From Brevibacterium sp. S111 (GTDB lineage Bacteria > Actinomycetota > Actinomycetes > Actinomycetales > Brevibacteriaceae), in assembly GCF_004745075.1 (NCBI RefSeq), contig NZ_RHFH01000001.1, positions 186,001 to 250,000 on the forward strand: DNA of 64,000 nucleotides. The letters are read 5' to 3'. Of the stretch, positions 33,823-41,968 are shown one piece after another. The notes under the pieces were generated by a model that did not search any database, was not told the origin of the DNA, and saw nothing but the letters and a program-made list of their open reading frames with translations. Every line of letters begins with the position of its first letter. Within the stretch, counting starts at the first letter, position 1. The translations under genes were made by a program, and so were the position numbers.

Positions 33823-36504
33823 TCAGGATCCCTCCGGGTCGTTGAAGCGACGGTTGTTGCGTTCGCGTTGCCTGCGCAGCCGCTCTCGAGCCTGCCTTTC
33901 GATCTCGGCCTGGGCCTGCAGACGTTCACGGCTCATCTCGCGAGCGCTGCGTGCCGGCAGCACCGTCGTCTCTGCATCGCCAGCAGGGGCTCCCTCGTCG
34001 GGTTCCCCTTCGGCGATGGGATCGGCTTGTTCGACGACGCGGGTTTCAGCGTCCTCAGGGGTCACTTGGCTGACGACGCGGGTTTCAGCGTCCTCCGCAG
34101 TCACCTGGCTGACGACTCGGGTCTCTGCGTCTTCGTCGTTGGCTGGATCTTCGCTGAAGTCAGTGGAATCGGAATCGTCGTCTGCACCTGCATCGTCCGA
34201 GTCGGCGTCGTCCGCTCGGTCATCCGATGTCGAAGGTTCGGATTGCCTCACCGGGGTCGCGGCGAAGTTCTGATCGCTCGCCGAGGCGGCCGGGCCGTCG
34301 CGCAGGTCAGCTCCGAGGTCGACCCGTTCGGTGGGAACGGCTCCGGACGTCTCCACTTCCGCGTCGCTGATCGCGCTCGGGATGAACCGGTCGTCGGCCA
34401 CCGGGACGAAGCGCGGTCCGCGCTCATGTCGGTCGGCGTCACCGGCAGAGGAGTCTTCTGCGATCTCGGAGGGGGCGTCATCGGGTCCGGTGTCGGTGGC
34501 GTCGTTGTCGTCGCTGGTCTCCGGGGAGGCAGCGACCGCCTCGGTGCTGGTGCCATCGCGAGAGAGCAGAGCCTGCGGAAGCCGCGCCCGGACGGCGGCG
34601 AGCATCTGCGCGGTGAGCTCATCGGCACTGACCGAGGCGTCGAGGACGACATAGCGGTCCGGTTCCCTGCGTGCCCGGGACAGGTAGGTCTGGCGCACAC
34701 GCTGGTGGAACTGCTGGTTCTCCTCGTCGAGGTAGTTGCTCTCCCCGCGCTGCCCCATCCGCTCGGCGGCGCTCTCGGGATCGATGTCGAGCACGATCGT
34801 CAGGTGCGGGACGAGTCCCTGGGTCGCCCAACGGCTCAGCGCCTGGATCGTCTTCTCGTCGAAGCTGCGGCCGGCGGCCTGATAGGCGATCGTCGAATCG
34901 ATGTAGCGGTCGGTGATGACGATGGCGCCCTCATCCAGGCTGGGGTCGACCAGCGACGCGACATGGTGGGCGCGGTCGGCGGCGAAGAGCAGCGCCTCGG
35001 TGCGGGGGCTCGGCGGGTCGGCGTCGAAGAGGACGGAGCGGATCTTCGTGCCCAGCTCGGTGCCGCCGGGTTCCCGGGTGGACTCGACGTGATAACCGTC
35101 GTCGGCCAGGGCACGGGAGATCCGTTTGATCTGCGTGGTCTTCCCGGCCCCGTCGCCGCCTTCGACAGCGATGAAGAAACCGGCGCCGAGGCGCTGAGTC
35201 GAATTCCCGAGCCCGCCGGCAGAGGCTTCCGCCTGATTCGGTGGGCGGAACCCGTGGACGATGTCGACGGACAGACCCTGCAGTTTGTGCGGGTCGAAGA
35301 TGAACAGGCCGATGATTCCGGCGACGAGGGCGGCGATGCCGAAGACGAGGAACGCCACGTCACTGGGCGCGAGCACCCAGTCTGGGCTCGACCCGACCTC
35401 GACCGTGCCGCCGAGGTCGAAGGCGTTGATGACCAGGGCCAGACCGGCACCGGCAACGGCACCGTAGCGGCGAGAGAAATCGTAGGGTTGGGCGCGCACG
35501 CCGATGCCGACGAGGAATGCGATCGCTGCTGAGAGCACGACCTTGCCGGAGAGCTCGTTGATGGCTCCGGTCGCCAGCAGCAGCACACCGGAGACGAGCA
35601 GGGCGAAGGTGGACACACGGGGCCGGGACATTCCGGGGGCGAAGGTCGGTCCCATCTCGAAGCCGATCGCCCAGCCGACGAGGCAGCAGGCGATGATGAG
35701 TGCGAAACCGGCCTGCCCGTACCCGTGACTGATCGCCGTCGGCTGCGCGAGCATGAAGGTGGCGCCGAGTACGGCGAAGAGTCCGATGCACACCCAGGGG
35801 TTGGCGATCGCCTCGGCGGGACGGACCACGCGAGCTTTGAGTTCCGGGAACGAACCGGTGGTCGCGGTCTCCGCGTGCAGGACGCGTTCGGGGGTGAGGA
35901 AGATGATGACGGAACCGGCGGCCATGCCGATGCCGACGAGCAGCGATGTCCATCCGAGCGCTTGGGTTCCGGCGGTGGATCCACCGAGGATCTGAAAGGC
36001 ACAGGAGACGAAGACGAGGACCGCGGCGGGGATCCCGACACGACGCCACGGCTTCTCGTTCGTGAACGGGTTGATGCTCATGAGCAGACCCACCACGGCC
36101 CCGAGGAACAGGGCGGCGACCCAGGTCAGCCAGGCGCTGGGTGCCAAGCTGAGGACGATGAGCACGGCGGCCTCGACGACGGCGGCGATGCTCAGCGCGG
36201 TCTTGCGCACCGCCGGTGACCGGGTGGCGAAGACCTTCGCGGGAATGAAGAGGCCCGCGCATGAGAGCGCGAAGACGATGAGCAGCGACAGGGTGCCCAT
36301 CCGATTGTCGAAGCCTCCGGCGCTGATGGATTCGCCCATCGCGGTGAAGGCGCGTCCGCCCACCGTGGCGAGAAGTCCGCTGGTCCCTGCCACCACATAG
36401 CTGATCGCGACAAGTACGATCAGTGCTCCCCAGGCGGCGGTCTCGGTGACCAGCCGGCCGGGTGCTCCGGGCAGTCGGTGTCCTGTAGTCGTCAACATGC
36501 TCAC
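33823..36504 (-). CDS. tmk: Fusion: multi-pass membrane domain + thymidylate kinase + acidic repeat tail
   Basis: An 893-residue protein. Residues 1 to about 415 have about 12 hydrophobic segments in an MFS-like arrangement. The dTMP kinase domain follows (about 440-640): P-loop FIAVEGGDGAGKTTQ near 443-457, DR motif STREPGGTELG, and LID region RMGQRGESNYLDEE. The kinase makes dTDP for DNA synthesis. A tail of about 255 residues is very acidic, contains three 13-residue DAETRVVSQVT-type repeats (about 790-825) and DAETTVLPARS, and ends in a basic coiled-coil-like helix (ERLQAQAEIERQARERLRRQRERNN). Membrane-domain/tmk fusions are known near topA in Streptomyces; the tail is less usual. Start GTG 36504; ATG 36498 is equally possible. 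Confidence 0.9.
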   Translation of the reverse strand: MSMLTTTGHRLPGAPGRLVTETAAWGALIVLVAISYVVAGTSGLLATVGGRAFTAMGESISAGGFDNRMGTLSLLIVFALSCAGLFIPAKVFATRSPAVRKTALSIAAVVEAAVLIVLSLAPSAWLTWVAALFLGAVVGLLMSINPFTNEKPWRRVGIPAAVLVFVSCAFQILGGSTAGTQALGWTSLLVGIGMAAGSVIIFLTPERVLHAETATTGSFPELKARVVRPAEAIANPWVCIGLFAVLGATFMLAQPTAISHGYGQAGFALIIACCLVGWAIGFEMGPTFAPGMSRPRVSTFALLVSGVLLLATGAINELSGKVVLSAAIAFLVGIGVRAQPYDFSRRYGAVAGAGLALVINAFDLGGTVEVGSSPDWVLAPSDVAFLVFGIAALVAGIIGLFIFDPHKLQGLSVDIVHGFRPPNQAEASAGGLGNSTQRLGAGFFIAVEGGDGAGKTTQIKRISRALADDGYHVESTREPGGTELGTKIRSVLFDADPPSPRTEALLFAADRAHHVASLVDPSLDEGAIVITDRYIDSTIAYQAAGRSFDEKTIQALSRWATQGLVPHLTIVLDIDPESAAERMGQRGESNYLDEENQQFHQRVRQTYLSRARREPDRYVVLDASVSADELTAQMLAAVRARLPQALLSRDGTSTEAVAASPETSDDNDATDTGPDDAPSEIAEDSSAGDADRHERGPRFVPVADDRFIPSAISDAEVETSGAVPTERVDLGADLRDGPAASASDQNFAATPVRQSEPSTSDDRADDADSDDAGADDDSDSTDFSEDPANDEDAETRVVSQVTAEDAETRVVSQVTPEDAETRVVEQADPIAEGEPDEGAPAGDAETTVLPARSAREMSRERLQAQAEIERQARERLRRQRERNNRRFNDPEGS
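34033..34134. repeat. 39-bp tandem repeat in the tmk tail
   Basis: Two full 39-bp units (34033-34071, 34072-34110) and a partial third (to 34134) encode DAETRVVSQVT-type repeats of 13 residues. Units 1 and 2 differ at only a few bases, which suggests recent duplication or strong constraint. Confidence 0.8.
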
Positions 36505-36607
36505 AGCTCTAGACTATCGGTCTCGACTGACATATCTCTTGGAACCCGATGCGATCTCCGACAACCCGAACCGCGCCGGGGTCGACCCATCCTCTACTCT
36601 TGTTCAC

Positions 36608-37363
36608 GTGCACACAGACATTCCGGCCATGACCACGGTGGCGACTGAGGGGTTGGGGCCCGTTGCCGAGCTCGCTTTCGCCCGTGTCCTCCTCGACTCG
36701 GTCAAGGCCGGTCGTCGCGGGGCAACGCTGCGGATGTACCGCCCTCAACCGACCTTGGCCTTCGGTGCCCGCGACCGTTTCCTGCCCGGCTTCACCACCG
36801 CGATCGAGGCGGCCCGTGACCACGGTTTCACGCCCGTGCTGCGCAGCCTCGGCGGCCGGGCGGCGGCCTATCATCCGGGATCGCTGGTCATCGATCACAT
36901 CGAACCGAGTGATTCCTTCATCACGAACACGAACGCCCGGTTCACCGGTTTCGGTCTCGATTACGTCGAAGTTCTGCGCGGCATCGGAGTCGACGCCCGC
37001 CTCGGCGAGATCCCCGGCGAATACTGCCCCGGTGAGCACAGCGTGAATGTCGCCGGACGGATCAAGGCCATCGGGACCGCCCAGCGAGTGGTCTCGGGAG
37101 CATGGCTGTTCTCCTCCTCCGTCGTCGTCGAGGACCCGGACCCGATCCGTGCCGTCCTCACCGATGTCGAAGCCGCCCTCGGCATCGACTGGGACCCAAC
37201 GACGGGTGGGTCGATCAGTGAGATCCATCCCGAGGTCACGGTCGATGCCGTCGCCGAGGAGTTCGCTTCGTACTATGCTCACGCCGATGCGCATACGCCC
37301 GAATCACCGACGCCTGAAGAACTGACAGCGCTGCCGGACTATGTCGGCAAGCACCTGCTGTGA
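36608..37363 (+). CDS. Lipoate-protein ligase A family protein
   Basis: BPL/LplA/LipB-fold ligase or octanoyl/lipoyl transferase, 251 residues. LRMYRPQPTLAFGARDRFLPGF and VLRSLGGRAAAYHPGSLVIDHI follow the LplA pattern of a substrate strand and the RxxGGxAxxH loop. GEYCPGEHSVNVAGRIKAIGTAQRVV supplies the invariant Lys. It attaches or moves a lipoyl/octanoyl group (exact reaction not decidable). I chose GTG 36608 because TACTCT (36595-36600) ends 7 bp before it, suggesting a leaderless transcript; ATG 36629 and upstream in-frame codons overlapping the tmk start are alternatives. A GNAT gene follows after 25 bp. Confidence 0.8.
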   Translation: MHTDIPAMTTVATEGLGPVAELAFARVLLDSVKAGRRGATLRMYRPQPTLAFGARDRFLPGFTTAIEAARDHGFTPVLRSLGGRAAAYHPGSLVIDHIEPSDSFITNTNARFTGFGLDYVEVLRGIGVDARLGEIPGEYCPGEHSVNVAGRIKAIGTAQRVVSGAWLFSSSVVVEDPDPIRAVLTDVEAALGIDWDPTTGGSISEIHPEVTVDAVAEEFASYYAHADAHTPESPTPEELTALPDYVGKHLL

Positions 37364-37388
37364 ACCATATCCACCACCGGGAGGAAGA

Positions 37389-37892
37389 ATGTCCCTGACG
37401 ATCCGTGAGGCCGGAGAGGATGATCTGTCCGACATCCTCCGTCTCGTCCATGACCTGGCCGTGTACGAGAAGGAACCGGATGCCGTCGAGGCCACCGAGG
37501 CGGACTTCGCCGCGGTGATGTTCCCCACCGACGGTCACCCGAACACCTACGGTCTCGTGGCCGAGGTCGACGGGGAGGTCATCGGCATCGCCATCTGGTT
37601 CCACTCGTTCTCCACCTGGACGGGCAGGAACGGGATCTGGCTCGAAGATCTCTATGTCTCGCCTGAGCACCGAGGAATCGGTGCCGGGAAGGCGCTGCTG
37701 GGGCGTCTGGCTCAGATCTGTCAGGAGCGGGGGCTGGCCAGGCTCGAGTGGTGCGTGCTCAAGTGGAACACACCATCGATCGGGTTCTATGAGTCTTTGG
37801 GTGCGAAGGCTCAGGACGAATGGGAGACCTACCGGCTCGATGGAGCGGCGCTCACAGCGTTCGCCGAGGCCGACCTCATGCGTCGAGGTTGA
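37389..37892 (+). CDS. GNAT N-acetyltransferase (diamine/SSAT-like)
   Basis: A 167-residue single-domain acetyltransferase with start ATG 37389 after GGGAGGAAGA. The acetyl-CoA-binding motif A is IWLEDLYVSPEHRGIGAGKALLGRL; this WLEDLYV form and the following LEWCVLKWNTPSIGFYESLGA are typical of spermidine/spermine or thialysine acetyltransferase relatives. Substrate is therefore perhaps a polyamine or lysine analogue (inference). It probably forms an operon with the lipoate-ligase-like gene. The last 17 bp overlap the 3' end of the convergent GNAT gene. Confidence 0.9.
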   Translation: MSLTIREAGEDDLSDILRLVHDLAVYEKEPDAVEATEADFAAVMFPTDGHPNTYGLVAEVDGEVIGIAIWFHSFSTWTGRNGIWLEDLYVSPEHRGIGAGKALLGRLAQICQERGLARLEWCVLKWNTPSIGFYESLGAKAQDEWETYRLDGAALTAFAEADLMRRG

Positions 37893-38982
37893 GTTCGATC
37901 TCTTCGAGCCGCTCGATAGGGCGGAAGCCCAGCCGCCGGTTGATCGCCAGCATGTGCTCGTTCTCTTCGGCGTTGTAAGTGATGATCGCCCGCGCCGCCA
38001 ACTCCGATCGGGCGAACTCGCCTGCGGCGGCGGCCTTCACCGCAGCACCGAGCCGATGGCCCCGGTGCTCGGCCCGGACGAGAGTGCCCCACTGGTAGAC
38101 CATGGACTCGGCCGAAGAGTGGACCAGCTGGGTGTAGGCGGCGATGTCACCAGAGGGGTCGAGAGCGATCGCGGCGAAGCTCGTACGCCCTTGGGCCGCG
38201 AGGATGGCCTCCTGCTCGCGGATATCGGCGGCCGAGGTCGCCGAGGGTTCGATCTCGCGCTCCCCCGTCGGCGCTTCGGTTTCGATGAGCCCTTCCATCT
38301 GGGCCCATTGAGCCACGAACTCCTCCGGCACATCTCCGCTCCAGGAGCGAAGCTCGAAGTCCTCGTGGAAGGGTTGTGCTTCCTCGGCGATCGCGCGAAT
38401 GAGCGTGGGCTCCAGAGGCAGAGGACATTCGCTGCGCAGCTCTCCGATGGCGAAGGCGAACGCGTGGTGCTCGGCGAAGGCGATTCCCGGAACCAGCGCT
38501 GCCGTCCGTGAGTCCCCGGTGCCGAGATCGGCAGGCTCGGCGGCGCGGTCCGCATCCACGAAGGTGCGGCCCGCACCCTCGTAGGGACGGAAGACCTCCG
38601 AGGCGATCACCCTGCGGCCCAGTTCCCGTGCTCGGGTCCGAACGAATTCGAGCATGGCGGAGCCGACACCTCGGCGCCGGGATTCGGGATCGACGTAGAG
38701 CTCGACATCGACGCGGTGGCGGTTGTCGCGGAGCGGAACCGTCAGCGCGATCGCACCGATCGGGCGACGTTCCTCGGCCGGTCGGTGTGCAAGATAGAGT
38801 TCGGTCCTCGACGAGCTCCGCTCCACTCGCAGCTGGGCCCCCAGCTCTGCCTGGGACCACACCGGAGCCTCAGGACCGCGATCATGACGGCGTGCCGCCG
38901 AGTACACCGCATGCCATCGCGCGAACGCGTCGTCATCGGCCGGGTCGTTGCGGCTGATGGAGACCGAGAGGGAATCTGGCAT
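37876..38982 (-). CDS. GNAT acetyltransferase with two GNAT domains
   Basis: A 368-residue protein with tandem GNAT folds. The first has VDVELYVDPESRRRGVGSAMLEFVRTRA (motif A, residues about 92-120). The second has VYQWGTLVRAEHRGHRLGAAVKAAA followed by ITYNAEENEHMLAINRRLGFRPI near the C-terminus, the classic NxxxxxxYxxxGF-type end. Tandem GNATs of this size include mycothiol synthase (MshD), but the match here is only architectural. Substrate unknown. It lies 12 bp downstream of the topA stop side on the same strand but ahead of it in transcription order, i.e. upstream of none of the replication genes. Confidence 0.85.
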   Translation of the reverse strand: MPDSLSVSISRNDPADDDAFARWHAVYSAARRHDRGPEAPVWSQAELGAQLRVERSSSRTELYLAHRPAEERRPIGAIALTVPLRDNRHRVDVELYVDPESRRRGVGSAMLEFVRTRARELGRRVIASEVFRPYEGAGRTFVDADRAAEPADLGTGDSRTAALVPGIAFAEHHAFAFAIGELRSECPLPLEPTLIRAIAEEAQPFHEDFELRSWSGDVPEEFVAQWAQMEGLIETEAPTGEREIEPSATSAADIREQEAILAAQGRTSFAAIALDPSGDIAAYTQLVHSSAESMVYQWGTLVRAEHRGHRLGAAVKAAAAGEFARSELAARAIITYNAEENEHMLAINRRLGFRPIERLEEIELNLDA

Positions 38983-38994
38983 GGAGGCTCAGCC

Positions 38995-41817
38995 TCAGGG
39001 AGTCTTCGGCTTCGTCGTGCTCGTCGTCTTCGCGGCCGTGGTCTTCTTCGCCGTGGTCGATTTGGCGGCCGTGGTCTTCTTCGCCGTGGTCGACTTGGCG
39101 GCCGTCGTCTTCTTCGCCGCCGTGGTCTTGGCCGCAGTCGACTTCTTGGCAGGTGCCTTCTTCGCCGTCGACTTCTTCGCCGGCGCCTTCTTCTTCGCCG
39201 GTCCCTTCGCCCTCTTCTCGGCCAGCAGAGTCGCTGCTCTGTCGAGGGTCATCGACTCGACGGAGTCGTCTTTGCGCAGAGTCGCGTTGAACTCACCGTC
39301 GGTGACATAGGGCCCGAAGCGACCGTCCTTGACGACGACCGGCTTCTTCGAGATCGGATCCTCGCCGAGTTCTTTCAGCGGAGCCGCGGCACGACGGCCA
39401 CCGCGCTGCTTGGGCTCGGAGTAGATCTTCAGCGCCTCTTCGAGGGTGATGTTGAAGATCTGCTCTTCGTCCGTCAGCGACCGAGAGTCCGTGCCCTTCT
39501 TCAGGTACGGTCCATAGCGGCCGTTCTGCGCGGTGATGTCCGTGCCCTCTTCGTCCTGACCGACCACACGCGGCAAGCTGAGCAGCTTGAGCGCGGTGTC
39601 CAGATCGATGGTGTCGAGGTTCATCGACTTGAACAGCGAACCGGTGCGCGGCTTGGGTTTCTTCGCTCCGCGCTTGGACTTCTCCTCGGGCTCGGGAAGC
39701 ACCTCGGAGACATAGGGGCCGAAGCGACCATTTTTCGCCACGATGGTGTACCCGGTCTCCGGGTCGACTCCGAGTTCGCGGTCGTCGCCGCCCTGAGTCT
39801 CGATGAGCTCGGCCGCCTTGGCGGCTGTGAGCTCATCGGGAGCGAGATCATCGGGGACGGAGACCCGCTTCGGATCTTCGCCCTCGACTCCGGACGGCAC
39901 CTCGAGGTAGGGACCGTACCGGCCGACACGCAGGTTCACACCGTCGCTGATCGCCACGGTGTTGACCTCACGGGCGTCGATGTCACCGAGGTCGTCGACG
40001 ATCGTCTTGAGGCCCTCGCGGTCCTGAGTCTGGTCACCGAAGTAGAACCCGGCCAACCAGTCATTGCGGTCCTCTTCGCCCATCGCGATCCGGTCGAGTT
40101 CGGATTCGAGATCGGCGGTGAACGCATAGTCGACGAGCCCGGTGAAGTGCTCCTCGAGCAGCCGCACGACAGAGAACGCCAACCAGCTGGGCACGAGAGC
40201 ATTGCCGCGCGAGGTGACGTACCCGCGATCCTGGATCACCGAGATCGTCGCCGCGTAGGTCGAGGGTCGGCCGATGCCGAGCTCTTCGAGCTGCTTGACC
40301 AGGCTCGCCTCCGTGAAGCGCGGCGGCGGGGCGGTCGTGTGACCGTCGGCTTCGGCCTTGACCACCGACAGCGCCTGGCCCTCTTCGACCTGCGGCAGGC
40401 GGGATTCGCCGGACTTCGTGTCGTAGCGGGAGGCGTCCTGCCCCTCTTCGTAGGCGGCGAGGAAGCCGCGGAAGGTGATGACGGTGCCGCTGGCGCTGAA
40501 GCCGGCCTCGTGGCCGTCGGTGAGCGCGGCACTGACCTTGATCGTCGCGGTCTTGCCCTTCGCATCGGCCATCTGGCTGGCCACGGTGCGCTTCCAGATG
40601 AGGTCGTAGAGACGGAACTCATCGCCGTTGAGCTGTTTGGACACCTGCGCCGGGGTGCGGAAGGAGTCACCGGCGGGACGGATCGCCTCGTGGGCCTCCT
40701 GCGCCGACTTCTGCTTGCTGGCGTACTGACGCGGTGACTGCGGCACGAACTCGGGACCGTAGAGCTCGGTCACCTGCTTCCGGGCTGCGGCGATGGCCTG
40801 GCCCGAGAGCGACGAGGAGTCGGTACGCATGTAGGTGATGTAGCCGTGCTCGTACAGCGACTGAGCGGTGCGCATGGCCTGGCGGGCGCTCATGCGCAGC
40901 TTGCGGCCGGCTTCCTGCTGCAGCGTCGAGGTCGTGAACGGGGCGGCAGGACGGCGGGAGTACGGCTTCGATTCCACCGCGGACACCGTCAGAGCGTTCT
41001 TCGCACTGCCGTTGAGTTCGGTGGCCAGAGCTTCCGCCCGGGCCTGGTCGACGACCGTCGCCGAGGTGTTCTTCAGCTGACCCTTGTCGTTGAAGTCACG
41101 TCCCGAGGCCACACGGGCCCCGTCGAGGGTGGTGAGGTTCGCGGCGAACGGGTTTGTTCCGTCGGGCAGCCCGAGGTCGATGTCGAGGTCCCAGTAGTCG
41201 GCGGGCACGAAGGCCATGCGTTCGCGTTCGCGTTCGACGACGAGCCGGGTGGCCACGGACTGGACACGTCCGGCCGACAGGCCGGCTCGGATCTTGCGCC
41301 ACAGCACGGGTGAGACCTCGTAGCCGTAGAGACGGTCGAGGATCCGACGGGTCTCCTGTGCGTCGACGAGCGAGGTGTCGATGTCGCGGGTGTTCTCCAG
41401 AGCGCGTTCGATCGCCTCAGGGGTGATCTCGTGAAAGACCATGCGTTTGACGGGGATCTTCGGTTTGAGCACCTCGAGCAGATGCCAGGCGATGGCCTCT
41501 CCCTCGCGGTCCTCATCCGTTGCGAGATAGAGTTCGTCGGCATCCTTGAGCAGGCGTTTGAGCTCGGTGACCTTCTTCTTCTTGCCCGGGTCGACCCGAT
41601 AGTAGGGGTCGAAGCCGTTGTCGACGTCGACGGCGAACTTGCCGTAGGGCCCCTTCTTCATATCGGCGGGCAGTTCCGAGGGGGTGGGCAGGTCGCGGAT
41701 GTGCCCGACCGACGCCTCGACGTCATAACCGTCGCCGAGGTATCCCACAATCGTTCGCGCCTTCGTCGGAGACTCGACGATGACGAGGCGACGGGGCTTC
41801 TTCTCGGTTGTGGTCAC
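38995..41817 (-). CDS. topA: DNA topoisomerase I
   Basis: Type IA topoisomerase relaxing negative supercoils; 940 residues. The Toprim start RRLVIVESPTKARTIVGYLG and ATDEDREGEAIAWHLLE (DxDxxG-like metal site) lie in the first 120 residues. The catalytic Tyr is in GYITYMRTDSSSLS near residue 330. The C-terminus carries four actinobacterial topoisomerase repeats (each GxxxxGRFGPYV-like: VGRYGPYLEV, NGRFGPYVSE, NGRYGPYLKK, DGRFGPYVTD) and then a Lys/Ala/Thr tail of about 65 residues, KKAPAKKS... Such tails confer processivity in Streptomyces and mycobacterial TopA. Monocistronic-looking; 150 bp separates it from the methyltransferase stop. Confidence 0.97.
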   Translation of the reverse strand: MTTTEKKPRRLVIVESPTKARTIVGYLGDGYDVEASVGHIRDLPTPSELPADMKKGPYGKFAVDVDNGFDPYYRVDPGKKKKVTELKRLLKDADELYLATDEDREGEAIAWHLLEVLKPKIPVKRMVFHEITPEAIERALENTRDIDTSLVDAQETRRILDRLYGYEVSPVLWRKIRAGLSAGRVQSVATRLVVERERERMAFVPADYWDLDIDLGLPDGTNPFAANLTTLDGARVASGRDFNDKGQLKNTSATVVDQARAEALATELNGSAKNALTVSAVESKPYSRRPAAPFTTSTLQQEAGRKLRMSARQAMRTAQSLYEHGYITYMRTDSSSLSGQAIAAARKQVTELYGPEFVPQSPRQYASKQKSAQEAHEAIRPAGDSFRTPAQVSKQLNGDEFRLYDLIWKRTVASQMADAKGKTATIKVSAALTDGHEAGFSASGTVITFRGFLAAYEEGQDASRYDTKSGESRLPQVEEGQALSVVKAEADGHTTAPPPRFTEASLVKQLEELGIGRPSTYAATISVIQDRGYVTSRGNALVPSWLAFSVVRLLEEHFTGLVDYAFTADLESELDRIAMGEEDRNDWLAGFYFGDQTQDREGLKTIVDDLGDIDAREVNTVAISDGVNLRVGRYGPYLEVPSGVEGEDPKRVSVPDDLAPDELTAAKAAELIETQGGDDRELGVDPETGYTIVAKNGRFGPYVSEVLPEPEEKSKRGAKKPKPRTGSLFKSMNLDTIDLDTALKLLSLPRVVGQDEEGTDITAQNGRYGPYLKKGTDSRSLTDEEQIFNITLEEALKIYSEPKQRGGRRAAAPLKELGEDPISKKPVVVKDGRFGPYVTDGEFNATLRKDDSVESMTLDRAATLLAEKRAKGPAKKKAPAKKSTAKKAPAKKSTAAKTTAAKKTTAAKSTTAKKTTAAKSTTAKKTTAAKTTSTTKPKTP
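39035..39133. repeat. 33-bp tandem repeat coding the lysine-rich TopA tail
   Basis: Units 39035-39067 and 39068-39100 differ at one base; unit 39101-39133 is diverged. They code 11-residue TTAKKTTAAKS repeats. Copy number is likely to vary between strains. Confidence 0.8.
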
Positions 41818-41968
41818 GCTTTCACATTCCTCTCACGGCATCTGCTGCTCGCTGCAACGGACGATCCGGCCCAATGTAACACTGTTGAATGGCCCTGATC
41901 GTCATCGGCTGGTTCGGCCCTGACCCTGCCCGGACTTCACCGGGACACGGCGTCAACGGTTTACGATC

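Noticed and set aside
37876..38982. Assignment as mycothiol synthase MshD
   Set aside because: Only size and tandem GNAT layout agree; no specific sequence signature was recognised.
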